DNA of 64,000 bases from Polynucleobacter finlandensis. GTDB lineage: Bacteria; Pseudomonadota; Gammaproteobacteria; Burkholderiales; Burkholderiaceae. A model generated the notes under the pieces. It had not been told where the DNA came from, did no database searches, and saw only the letters and a program-made list of their open reading frames with translations. Every line of letters begins with the position of its first letter. Position 1 is the first letter of the stretch. A program made the position numbers and the translations under genes. Positions 52,053 to 59,039 of this stretch are shown piece after piece. The DNA is taken from assembly GCF_018881755.1 (NCBI RefSeq), contig NZ_JACVPS010000004.1, positions 151,266 through 215,265 of the forward strand. Reading direction: 5' to 3'.

Positions 52053-52091
52053 TTAATCAACTCCGTTAATCAACTTCATTAATCAATTCCC
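52053..52091. repeat. Three imperfect 13-base tandem repeats upstream of grxD
   Basis: Units TTAATCAACTCCG, TTAATCAACTTCA and TTAATCAATTCCC follow each other without gaps in the prmC-grxD space. The core TTAATCAA is unchanged in all three. This could be a regulator-binding array or simple slippage. Confidence 0.7.
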
Positions 52092-52123
52092 TCAGCCAAT
52101 ACCGTCCCTCAAGAAAGATATTT

Positions 52124-52432
52124 ATGGATTCTCAAGCAAAAATTAAAGAAATCGTTAGCAGCCATCCTGTAGTGTTGTTTATGAAAGGCACAGCGCAGTT
52201 CCCACAATGCGGCTTTTCCGGCAATGCTATCAACATCCTCAAAGCTGCTGGCGTAGAAGACCTTCACACCGTCAATGTGTTTGACGATGAAGGTATTCGC
52301 CAAGGTATCAAGCAATTTGCAAATTGGCCTACGATTCCTCAGCTTTATATCAATGGCGAATTCGTCGGCGGATCAGACATCATGACTGAAATGTTTCAAA
52401 CTGGTGAATTGCAGAAATTAGTGAAGTCTTAA
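52124..52432 (+). CDS. grxD: Monothiol glutaredoxin GrxD
   Basis: GrxD carries and delivers [2Fe-2S] clusters with glutathione. The 102-residue protein has the monothiol active site FMKGTAQFPQCGFSGNA, WPTIPQLYINGEFVGGSDIM with cis-Pro and the GG turn. One cysteine in the active site (CGFS) is diagnostic. It starts 115 bases after prmC, behind the tandem repeats. Confidence 0.97.
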   Translation: MDSQAKIKEIVSSHPVVLFMKGTAQFPQCGFSGNAINILKAAGVEDLHTVNVFDDEGIRQGIKQFANWPTIPQLYINGEFVGGSDIMTEMFQTGELQKLVKS

Positions 52433-52465
52433 GCTCATTTTCACTTCACGCGCAAACGCACATCC

Positions 52466-53743
52466 GTGACATTTGATCTAAGCACTCTCTTACTTTCGGG
52501 CCTACCATTCGGAATATGCGTAGGCCTTTTGGTCTATGTCTTCAATTTGAGATCTGCTTTAGCGCGCAGTGAATTGCAAGCCCAGTCTGAATCAGCGCTA
52601 AGTATTGGCTTGCGTACCGAACGAGATCAGGCTCTGCAAAAAGCCATTCGCCTGGAAGCAGAACTCGATTCTGAACGCAAACAAGGTCTTGGTCGGATTG
52701 AATCTTTAAACGAAGCTAAAGAAGCCCTTACTAGTCAGTTTAAAAATTTGGCTAATGAGATTCTGGAAGATAAATCCAAGCGCTTTACAGAACAGAATGC
52801 TGCCAGCCTAGATGCTTTACTGAAGCCACTACAAACAAAGCTGACAGAATTCAAAGAACAAGTTAGCAACTCCTATGGCAATGAAGCGCGTGAACGCTTT
52901 GCTCTGAAAAGTGAAATTGAGCGCCTTGCTAATCTCAATTTGCGCATGTCTGATGAGACACGCTCACTTACCCAAGCCCTTAAAGGGGATTCAAAAGTCC
53001 AAGGCAATTGGGGTGAGCTTGTTCTTGAATCCATCTTGGAGTCCTCAGGCCTACGTAAAGGCGAAGAGTACCTCGTGCAAGATAGTCATACTAAGACCGA
53101 TGGCTCTAGACTTCAGCCTGACGTTGTCGTGAAGCTTCCCGAGGGAAGAAGTCTGGTGGTAGATAGCAAAGTCTCTATCACCGCCTATGCAAGACATGCA
53201 GAGACCACAGATCCCATTGTTGCTGAACAAGAATTGGCTGCACATATCCAATCTCTGCGCCAACATATTCAAGGACTTTCAGGGAAAAACTATAGCTCCC
53301 TCTATGGGATTGGCTCTGTAGATTTTGTGTTGATGTTTGTGCCGATTGAGCCTGCATTCTTATTGGCATTAAAAACTGCTCCCAATCTGTATCAAGAAGC
53401 CCTCGCAAAGAATATTGTGCTGGTATGCCCGAGTACGCTGATGGCAACACTGAGAACTGTTGCGCACCTGTGGAGACAAGACCATCAAAATCGCAATGCT
53501 CTAGAAATCGCAAAGCAATGCGGCACGCTTTACGATAAGTTTGTTGGCTTTGTAGAAGACTTAGAAAAACTCGGCCAACGTTTAGATCAGGCACAAACTA
53601 GCTATCACGATGCCTTTAATAAACTCAAGTCTGGCAAAGGTAATTTGATTCGTACTGCTGAGAAAGTTCGTGAGCTTGGCGTTAAGCCCAGTAAAAATAT
53701 TTCTACTCCTCTGCTGGATTCATCAGACTCAGAGACGGATTAA
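52466..53743 (+). CDS. rmuC: DNA recombination protein RmuC
   Basis: RmuC limits inversion and other recombination; its nuclease activity is predicted. The 425-residue product has one N-terminal hydrophobic anchor (LLLSGLPFGICVGLLVYVF), a long coiled coil (about residues 30-160), and the RmuC domain with GNWGELVLESILESSGL, LPEGRSLVVDSKVSITAY and VDFVLMFVPIEPAFLLAL. The start is GTG; length fits. A terminator follows. Confidence 0.94.
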   Translation: MTFDLSTLLLSGLPFGICVGLLVYVFNLRSALARSELQAQSESALSIGLRTERDQALQKAIRLEAELDSERKQGLGRIESLNEAKEALTSQFKNLANEILEDKSKRFTEQNAASLDALLKPLQTKLTEFKEQVSNSYGNEARERFALKSEIERLANLNLRMSDETRSLTQALKGDSKVQGNWGELVLESILESSGLRKGEEYLVQDSHTKTDGSRLQPDVVVKLPEGRSLVVDSKVSITAYARHAETTDPIVAEQELAAHIQSLRQHIQGLSGKNYSSLYGIGSVDFVLMFVPIEPAFLLALKTAPNLYQEALAKNIVLVCPSTLMATLRTVAHLWRQDHQNRNALEIAKQCGTLYDKFVGFVEDLEKLGQRLDQAQTSYHDAFNKLKSGKGNLIRTAEKVRELGVKPSKNISTPLLDSSDSETD

Positions 53744-53777
53744 TTTTTCACAATCAATACTCGATTAGTAGCAAAGC

Positions 53778-53802
53778 AAAACCCCGCCGTAGCGGGGTTT
53801 TT
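53778..53802. terminator. Bidirectional intrinsic terminator between rmuC and phasin gene
   Basis: AAAACCCCGC and GCGGGGTTTT form a perfect 10-bp stem around CGTA with A/T runs on both sides. It ends both convergent genes. Confidence 0.92.
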
Positions 53803-53827
53803 AATACGTGATACTTGAATCTAAAAA

Positions 53828-54412
53828 TTAAGCAGCTTTACGACCGCGTGATGCTGGGGTTGCAGCTTTCTTAACTTGAGCGATTTGACCTTGAACTGCG
53901 TCAACTGCTTGGTCAGCAGTTTTTTCTGCAGTTGCAAAAGCTTCTTTGCTAGCAGCGCGGAACTGTTCGAAACCTTGCAATGCGCTACCGTATGCAGTCT
54001 TGAAAGAAGAAACAAATGCATCAGAACCAGCAGGTGCGTTAGCAGCTACAGTGTTGATCCAATCTTGGAAACCATCTTGCAACTGGTCAATGCTTGACTC
54101 AACAACATTTGCGAATTCTTTGTTGCCATCGCGCAATACTTTAGTTACTTTCTTTTGGTAAGCAACAGCTTGGTTACCAGCAGCTTGCAATGTATCAGGA
54201 CTGAAAATTTCAGTTACTTGCTTTGGATCTTTAGCTGACAACACTTGTTGAATGCCGTCTTGAGCATTTACTAATGCATCTTTAGAGGCAGCGTAGTTCA
54301 ACTCAGCTAATTTTTGAGCATTTTCTAAAGCAGCTTCGCTCAAAGAAAATGAAGCCTCAAGGCCTTTGCTGTTAATTTGGGACAATTTAGCGGTGATTTG
54401 ATCTTGGTTCAT
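53828..54412 (-). CDS. Phasin family protein
   Basis: Phasins coat polyhydroxyalkanoate granules. The 194-residue protein is almost all helix, has no cysteine, and shows the phasin_2 type NAQKLAELNYAASKDALVNAQ, QAVAYQKKVTKVLRDGNKEFANVVE and a basic Ala/Arg tail ending RGRKAA, like PhaP/PhaM relatives. It stands alone between terminators, 175 bases from the divergent transporter start. It implies PHA storage, although no synthase is in this window. Confidence 0.9.
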   Translation of the reverse strand: MNQDQITAKLSQINSKGLEASFSLSEAALENAQKLAELNYAASKDALVNAQDGIQQVLSAKDPKQVTEIFSPDTLQAAGNQAVAYQKKVTKVLRDGNKEFANVVESSIDQLQDGFQDWINTVAANAPAGSDAFVSSFKTAYGSALQGFEQFRAASKEAFATAEKTADQAVDAVQGQIAQVKKAATPASRGRKAA

Positions 54413-54587
54413 GTATTTCTCCAGTAATTAAGTGGTACAACTAGTCAATTAAGTGCGCGATTTAGCGATCGGAAGACTGTAAAGACCTTAAATATTGCAC
54501 TGCACCATAGAACTTTAACTGATCCAATATGACAAATCAAGAATTTTTTGCTGCTACGCAACATATTTTAAATAAAATTACATAATA

Positions 54588-55934
54588 TTGAATAATATCA
54601 ACAACTTGCATAGGATAAAAAAATCTTCCTCCTATCGAAAAGTAGCCATTGCAGCTTGTTTTGGCACATTTTTGGAGTGGTATGACTTTCTAACCTTTGC
54701 CACCTTAGCCGTGGTGTTTGGTCCACTGTTCTTTCCCTCGAATGATCCAACGTCAGGCTTATTGGCCAGCCTAGCTACCTTTGGCGTTGGTATGGTGGTT
54801 AGGCCGCTTGGAGCAGCTCTCTTTGGCTCTATGGGGGACCGTATTGGGCGTAAGCCTGTATTCATGATCACCATTACCCTCATGGGGATTGCTACCGTGG
54901 GCGTAGGCTTTCTACCCACCTTTGAGCAAGTAGGCATTTGGGCGCCGATTTTTCTAGTTAGCCTACGGTTGTTGCAAGGGCTTTCTGCAGGAGGCGAGAT
55001 TGGTGGAAGCGCTATTTACCTAACTGAGCATGCAGGAGAAAAAAATCGAGGCTTTAAAACCAGCTTCCTACAATTAATGGGCCCTTTGGGTATTCTGGCC
55101 TCAACCTTGCAAATCGCACTCCTAGAGTACTGGCTCACTGCAGAAGAATTTCAGTCTTGGGGGTGGAGAGTGCCGTTCTGGGTTTCGTTAGGATTATTGC
55201 TGCTTGCATTTCAGGCTCGCAAAGCGTTAGAAGAAACACCCGTCTTCTTGGAGTTAAGTAAGGTCGGCCGACCATCCCAATCTCAACTAGCCAATAATTT
55301 TAAGGATCCAGAAATTCGTAAGAGGATGTTCTTGCTCTTCTTTTGCGTCTCATCAAGCGGGGCAATTTTATTCTTTTGTGTCCAGGTCTATACCGCTATA
55401 TTCCTCAAAACCACACTCAAGCTCCCATTGGAATTGGTTGATCAACTAAGCATCTATGGAACTCTCGTATTATTTCCACTCACAATATTTGCAGGCTGGC
55501 TGTCAGATAGACTCGGGCGCAGGCCAGTGATTTTGAGCGGCCTACTACTTGGCACTGTTTTGATAAGGCCGGCATACCGGGCCTTAGAATATTTTGGAAC
55601 TGCATTTATGCAGACTCATGATCAGTACAATATTTTTGGAATCCTATTCATGTTGACGGCACTGTCATTGGCGCTCTCACTAGTGGTTGGGCCGCAAACA
55701 GCATTGCTTGCTGAACTATTCCCGGCCAAGAATAGAAATAGCGCGGCAACACTTCCACATAATCTTGCAGCCGGATGGATTGGTGGACTACTTCCCCTGA
55801 TCATCACTTGGTTAAATCAGGCCTCGGGGAATTCTCTTGCAGGACTTTGGTATCCAACTATTTTTCTTTGCTACGCCTCTGCTATTGCAATCTTCGCTCT
55901 TCCAGAGACGAATAAAATCAATTTACTTCAGTAG
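54588..55934 (+). CDS. MFS transporter, metabolite:H+ symporter (MHS) family
   Basis: The 448-residue protein has twelve hydrophobic segments. Signatures are AACFGTFLEWYDFLTFATLA, MGDRIGRKPVFMITI (loop 2-3 motif), LQGLSAGGEIGGSAIYLTEHA and GWLSDRLGRRPVILSGL (loop 8-9). This is the ProP/KgtP/citrate-type MHS pattern; substrates are small carboxylates or betaines and cannot be told here. The start is uncertain: a TTG without a clear ribosome site is the longest option and no ATG lies near. A terminator follows. Confidence 0.88.
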   Translation: MNNINNLHRIKKSSSYRKVAIAACFGTFLEWYDFLTFATLAVVFGPLFFPSNDPTSGLLASLATFGVGMVVRPLGAALFGSMGDRIGRKPVFMITITLMGIATVGVGFLPTFEQVGIWAPIFLVSLRLLQGLSAGGEIGGSAIYLTEHAGEKNRGFKTSFLQLMGPLGILASTLQIALLEYWLTAEEFQSWGWRVPFWVSLGLLLLAFQARKALEETPVFLELSKVGRPSQSQLANNFKDPEIRKRMFLLFFCVSSSGAILFFCVQVYTAIFLKTTLKLPLELVDQLSIYGTLVLFPLTIFAGWLSDRLGRRPVILSGLLLGTVLIRPAYRALEYFGTAFMQTHDQYNIFGILFMLTALSLALSLVVGPQTALLAELFPAKNRNSAATLPHNLAAGWIGGLLPLIITWLNQASGNSLAGLWYPTIFLCYASAIAIFALPETNKINLLQ

Positions 55935-55946
55935 AAATAGAAAAGC

Positions 55947-55980
55947 AAAAAGCCTGAATTGATTTCCAATTCAGGCTTTA
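55947..55980 (+). terminator. Intrinsic terminator after the MFS gene
   Basis: AAGCCTGAATTG and CAATTCAGGCTT form a perfect 12-bp stem around ATTTC, with A and T runs on either side. Confidence 0.9.
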
Positions 55981-55987
55981 ATTAATT

Positions 55988-56040
55988 TGGTGCCCCTTGT
56001 CCGACTCGAACAGACCACCTACTGATTACAAAGCAGTTTA
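55988..56040 (-). pseudogene. Degenerate tRNA-Thr(TGT)-like 3' half with encoded CCA
   Basis: Read on the minus strand, this stretch has an anticodon arm with loop TTTGTAA (anticodon TGT), a T arm with loop TTCGAGT and a 5-bp stem, a 3' acceptor strand AAGGGGC, discriminator A and CCA. The anticodon stem has one mismatch. The 5' half (about 56041-56066) has no matching acceptor strand and no proper D arm, so a cloverleaf cannot be folded. It is either a tRNA remnant or an attachment-site scar at the edge of the accessory island. Confidence 0.6.
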
Positions 56041-56066
56041 ATAGCTTTGCCAGTAAGGCCTCCCTT

Positions 56067-56238
56067 ATACAGTCATTGGGCTTGGTTAATATTAAACCAC
56101 ATTGCATCACGTTTTTATCAACTTAGGTTGACACTTTGTTGACGGATTTTCAATGGGGAGCTTCCAGAGCATATGCGCCCTACAGGGTAAGTATGCCTTA
56201 ATTTTAATACGTTGCTTTATTCAAATAAACGTTCAACT
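56067..56238. other. Non-coding gap between the tRNA remnant and the nucleotidyltransferase gene
   Basis: Together with the terminator and tRNA remnant this makes a gene-free stretch of about 300 bases after the MFS gene. I see no supported ORF, RNA or strong hairpin here. No integrase or transposase is present. Confidence 0.6.
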
Positions 56239-57279
56239 TCACTTCAGAGGCTTAACAATTCTCAGGTTGCCCGCATCATCGACCGCAATCTTGTCGGCAA
56301 CTGCTGATGGAAACACCTTGATATCCTCAAAGCTATATTGCGGCAAATGACTGTTAATCAAATCAACCACAATACGAGCCTGACTAGCATCACGGATGCG
56401 CTTACCCGGCTCTCTATCGGATTGATCAGCCATCCACAGCTTAAATAAAGCAAAAGCACGTGGATCAACTGTATTCATACGAGCCATCCTGCCGTTAACG
56501 CCAACGATAACCTCACTAAATTTGGGTGCGCTGAGCAACCAATCTGCATTGCGTGCTTTTACTACCCAAAAATCATCAACCAGAGCACTAAAGCGACCAG
56601 GCTCAGTATCGCTGCCCTGACCCATACGACGCAAAATATCAACCTCATATCCATCTTTATTAACAGCGGTATACAGCTGGTCATCACGCAGCGTGAAGGT
56701 TGAATCAATACTCTGAAGAAAGCCCAACATACCGCCAGCAAGGGTATTTTCTTGAGTGAACAGGCTGAGCTTTTTACGGTTATCCCATAGCAAGTCAACA
56801 TCCCGAGTTGCCAGATGAGCCTCATTAAGGCGTACCCCAGCGGCAGTCTCATAGGCATATAGTGCGTTAGTGCCAACAATGGTGAACTTGTCAGACATGC
56901 CAGCATCACTCAACCCAACCAGGATATCAATAATGATGTTGGGTGTTCTGCCCACCCTTAGCGCACGATTTAGTCGCTGATGCTTTACGGCGGCTTGCTT
57001 TAACCCTGACGAGAGTTCTGCTGCGCGCGCTTTGCCGGTGGTAAATTTGTTGTAGATGGCTTCTGTTTCAGCGCTTTTGGCACCAAGGCCGGTTTGGTCG
57101 CCCCTAGTAGTCGTGCGCACCAGATATTCCTTACCTTTAACGGTTTTCCAAACCATTCCGCCACGAAACTCTGCCGACCGTAATTTGGCCTGCTCTAAAG
57201 CGGTAAATGCGCTTTTAGCGTCAATATATTGCCGGATGGAATCTTCGGGAAGATCTATTATTTCCAAGTTATTTTGCAT
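56239..57279 (-). CDS. GSU2403-type nucleotidyltransferase-fold protein
   Basis: The 346-residue protein has a helical N-terminal region (to about 110) and a nucleotidyltransferase-like core. FTIVGTNALYAYETAAGVRL carries the Gly-Thr/Ser turn, and ATRDVDLLWD carries the DxD metal motif. EVDILR and FSALVDDFWVVKARNADWLLSAP follow. This resembles the GSU2403 family (related in fold to AbiEii and MNT toxins), for which no function is established. It is divergent from a helix-turn-helix gene, and its surroundings are AT-rich and island-like. A defence or toxin role is possible but not shown. Confidence 0.75.
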   Translation of the reverse strand: MQNNLEIIDLPEDSIRQYIDAKSAFTALEQAKLRSAEFRGGMVWKTVKGKEYLVRTTTRGDQTGLGAKSAETEAIYNKFTTGKARAAELSSGLKQAAVKHQRLNRALRVGRTPNIIIDILVGLSDAGMSDKFTIVGTNALYAYETAAGVRLNEAHLATRDVDLLWDNRKKLSLFTQENTLAGGMLGFLQSIDSTFTLRDDQLYTAVNKDGYEVDILRRMGQGSDTEPGRFSALVDDFWVVKARNADWLLSAPKFSEVIVGVNGRMARMNTVDPRAFALFKLWMADQSDREPGKRIRDASQARIVVDLINSHLPQYSFEDIKVFPSAVADKIAVDDAGNLRIVKPLK

Positions 57280-57417
57280 TTTAATAAATTACTTGGAAAT
57301 TTAGGCGTTGTCAATCAAAACCCCTATACAGCCCTACTAATTACGTAAAACTTTGGACCTTATACAGAGCAGGCAGTCAAAAACTAATTTTTATGGCTTC
57401 AAATAAAGGTATAAATT

Positions 57418-57447
57418 GTTACTTAACATTAATATTAATTAAGTAAC
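57418..57447. promoter_or_regulatory. Inverted repeat operator candidate upstream of the HTH gene
   Basis: GTTACTTAA (57418-57426) and TTAAGTAAC (57439-57447) are perfect 9-bp arms around an AT-rich 12-base centre. It begins just after a TATAAA box (57410-57415) and lies 15 bases before the HTH start codon, a good place for autorepression. Confidence 0.55.
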
Positions 57448-57462
57448 TTTTAAAAGGCTCAT

Positions 57463-58428
57463 ATGTCAAACGGAAAAACGCTGGTGCAAATTGCCTTAGA
57501 GATATTGAAATGCAATCAAACAGAATTAGCTGTAGAGATGGGTGTCTCCAAAGTCCAGATCAGCAAGTGGAAGAATGGGGAGTCAATGTCGGCAGTTATG
57601 GAAAAGAAACTGCGCTATATAACCCAGGCTGGAGACCTTGATCCCGATTTTGTAATCTCTTGCGGATCGGTGGACGATGCTAAAAAATGGGCCAAATTGA
57701 TCACTTACCAAATGTATAACAATGAGGCCGAACTAGATTATGGGATTGAGGATGAAGCGGTTTGTGCCGAGCTAATGAGAATCTTAGCTCTCATTGGAGT
57801 CAACATTCCAAAACCTTTTCCGCAAGAGTTTATTTTGAAGTGGGAATATGAGGACATGTATGACCACTATGGCGAAGAGAATGATGAGATTGATGCGGTG
57901 ATAGATGCATTTGAAGGGCAGCCCCTCATTGAGTTAATCAGATCAATTTTTGATAATTACGCCTGCATTGATCACTTCATTGGAATGTATATATCCAACC
58001 TGGGATTAAATCATCCAAACTTTCAAAATCTGGAAGCCAAGCAAGAGATTTTGCATCGTCAGCTTGAGCTTGCGACAGCGAAGGTCAATGTGAATAAAGA
58101 AATCGCGCCTTTATTTGGAAAGTTTAAATTCATCACGATGAGTGATTTCAGCAATTTAATTGGTGAAATTAAGGTGAAGGCTTATGAATTAGGCCTTCCG
58201 CTTGAAGCCGAATTGAATGACTTAATAACCGAGAATCCTGAGAACATTAAGGATGACACTAATGACCGGGATATGTGGATATTCAAAAGTCAGCGCAGCC
58301 ATCCAGATATCTATATGAATGAATTGCTGGAAGGGATGAGGGCGATCCATGCAGTACTACCTTTGATTCTTAAAAAACTGGATATTGACCAAGAAGAGAT
58401 AAATACCGCAGTTATTGCAGCGCCCTGA
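57463..58428 (+). CDS. Helix-turn-helix protein with an unrecognised C-terminal region
   Basis: The 321-residue product has an N-terminal XRE-like HTH at about residues 12-45 (LEILKCNQTELAVEMGVSK then VQISKWKNGE). The remaining 270 residues are acidic and mostly helical, with no motif I know; WKNGESM and the repeated Asp/Glu runs are the clearest features. An AAAAGG ribosome site precedes the ATG. It is divergent from the nucleotidyltransferase gene (183 bases) and upstream of the RiPP-like pair. It may regulate either neighbour; nothing in the sequence decides. Confidence 0.7.
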   Translation: MSNGKTLVQIALEILKCNQTELAVEMGVSKVQISKWKNGESMSAVMEKKLRYITQAGDLDPDFVISCGSVDDAKKWAKLITYQMYNNEAELDYGIEDEAVCAELMRILALIGVNIPKPFPQEFILKWEYEDMYDHYGEENDEIDAVIDAFEGQPLIELIRSIFDNYACIDHFIGMYISNLGLNHPNFQNLEAKQEILHRQLELATAKVNVNKEIAPLFGKFKFITMSDFSNLIGEIKVKAYELGLPLEAELNDLITENPENIKDDTNDRDMWIFKSQRSHPDIYMNELLEGMRAIHAVLPLILKKLDIDQEEINTAVIAAP

Positions 58429-58721
58429 CTGAATGGGATGACGAGATTGATGCCTGTTCCTTAATGGGATCTTTGGCTGCTCTGAGAGCTAATTCGGACA
58501 GTGATAGCTCGCTAGACTGCAATCTCAAATGTCTGAGTCCGGCCAAAAAAGGTCATTTACAAAGAGTTTTATCCATTGGATTTTGGTATATAAAAAAGAT
58601 CAATATTCAAAACTTATAAATTCTATGCCTTTATTTGACATGGATCAATTAACTAGCGACACGCAAATGAATTAGAGGAATAGGATGAAACAGTAGTAAA
58701 TAGCTAACATAAGGAGTGAAT
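58429..58721. other. Gene-free stretch upstream of the peptide precursor
   Basis: About 290 bases without a supported gene. It must carry the precursor promoter, but I cannot find a convincing -35/-10 pair: a perfect TTGACA at 58635-58640 has no matching -10 at 16-18 bases. An open frame without a start codon runs through the first 190 bases and may be a decayed gene end. Confidence 0.5.
58711..58716 (+). promoter_or_regulatory. Strong ribosome binding site of the peptide precursor
   Basis: AAGGAG stands five bases before the ATG at 58722. It decides that start over an in-frame GTG at 58716 that overlaps the ribosome site itself. The maturase has no such site, which fits a high precursor-to-enzyme ratio. 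Confidence 0.8.
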
Positions 58722-58955
58722 ATGAATTCTTTAACAACTCGTAGAGCAATAAAGTATGGATTGATTGCTGCAGTTGCTGTAGCTGCTTATGGGCTTGAAG
58801 TTAAAGTTCAGAAGGCATCAGGTTTTGATTCCTCTATACCCGGTTTAAGCGTTAGTGTTGATGTGTCAAAAGCTACTGCAGCATGTGGTCAGTCCTATAA
58901 CTGTAGCGGTGGTGGTGGGCAGTGTGGTCAGTCCTATAACTGTGCAGGTCAATAG
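58722..58955 (+). CDS. Putative RiPP precursor with twin CGQSYNC core motifs
   Basis: The 77-residue peptide has three parts. Residues 1-24 have a basic TTRRAIKYG start and a hydrophobic run, LIAAVAVAAYG, like an export signal or membrane anchor. Residues 25-53 are polar (VQKASGFDSSIPGLSVSVDVSK), a likely leader. Residues 54-77 hold two identical CGQSYNC motifs (Cys55-Cys61, Cys68-Cys74) joined by SGGGGQ and ending AGQ. There are four Cys, all in the core. The radical SAM/SPASM enzyme gene follows 84 bases later. Together they match the plan of radical SAM-modified peptides (thioether or cyclophane types). I recognise no family for the CGQSYNC core. Confidence 0.8.
   Translation: MNSLTTRRAIKYGLIAAVAVAAYGLEVKVQKASGFDSSIPGLSVSVDVSKATAACGQSYNCSGGGGQCGQSYNCAGQ
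58884..58943 (+). repeat. Exact 21-base direct repeat inside the precursor core
   Basis: Positions 58884-58904 and 58923-58943 are identical at all 21 bases, including codon third positions, and encode the two CGQSYNC motifs. The unit spacing is 39 bases. This points to a recent internal duplication or gene conversion. Confidence 0.95.
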
Positions 58956-58981
58956 TCGTAAAGTATTTTTGTAGTGTAATT

Positions 58982-59024
58982 AACGCCGAGCAAGATTTAA
59001 TTTCTGTTCGGCGTTTTTATTTTC
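58982..59024 (+). terminator. Intrinsic terminator between precursor and maturase genes
   Basis: AACGCCGAGCA (58982-58992) pairs with TGTTCGGCGTT (59005-59015) in an 11-bp stem with one G-U pair, followed by a T-rich tail. It lies after the precursor stop and 16 bases before the maturase ATG. Partial read-through would give much precursor and little enzyme. Confidence 0.88.
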
Positions 59025-59039
59025 CAACTCAAAATATAT

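Noticed and set aside
58431..58620. Open frame reading EWDDEIDACSLMGSLAAL and onward after the HTH gene
   Set aside because: It has no start codon or ribosome site and its C-terminal part is not coding-like. It may be a gene remnant, but chance is as likely at this length.
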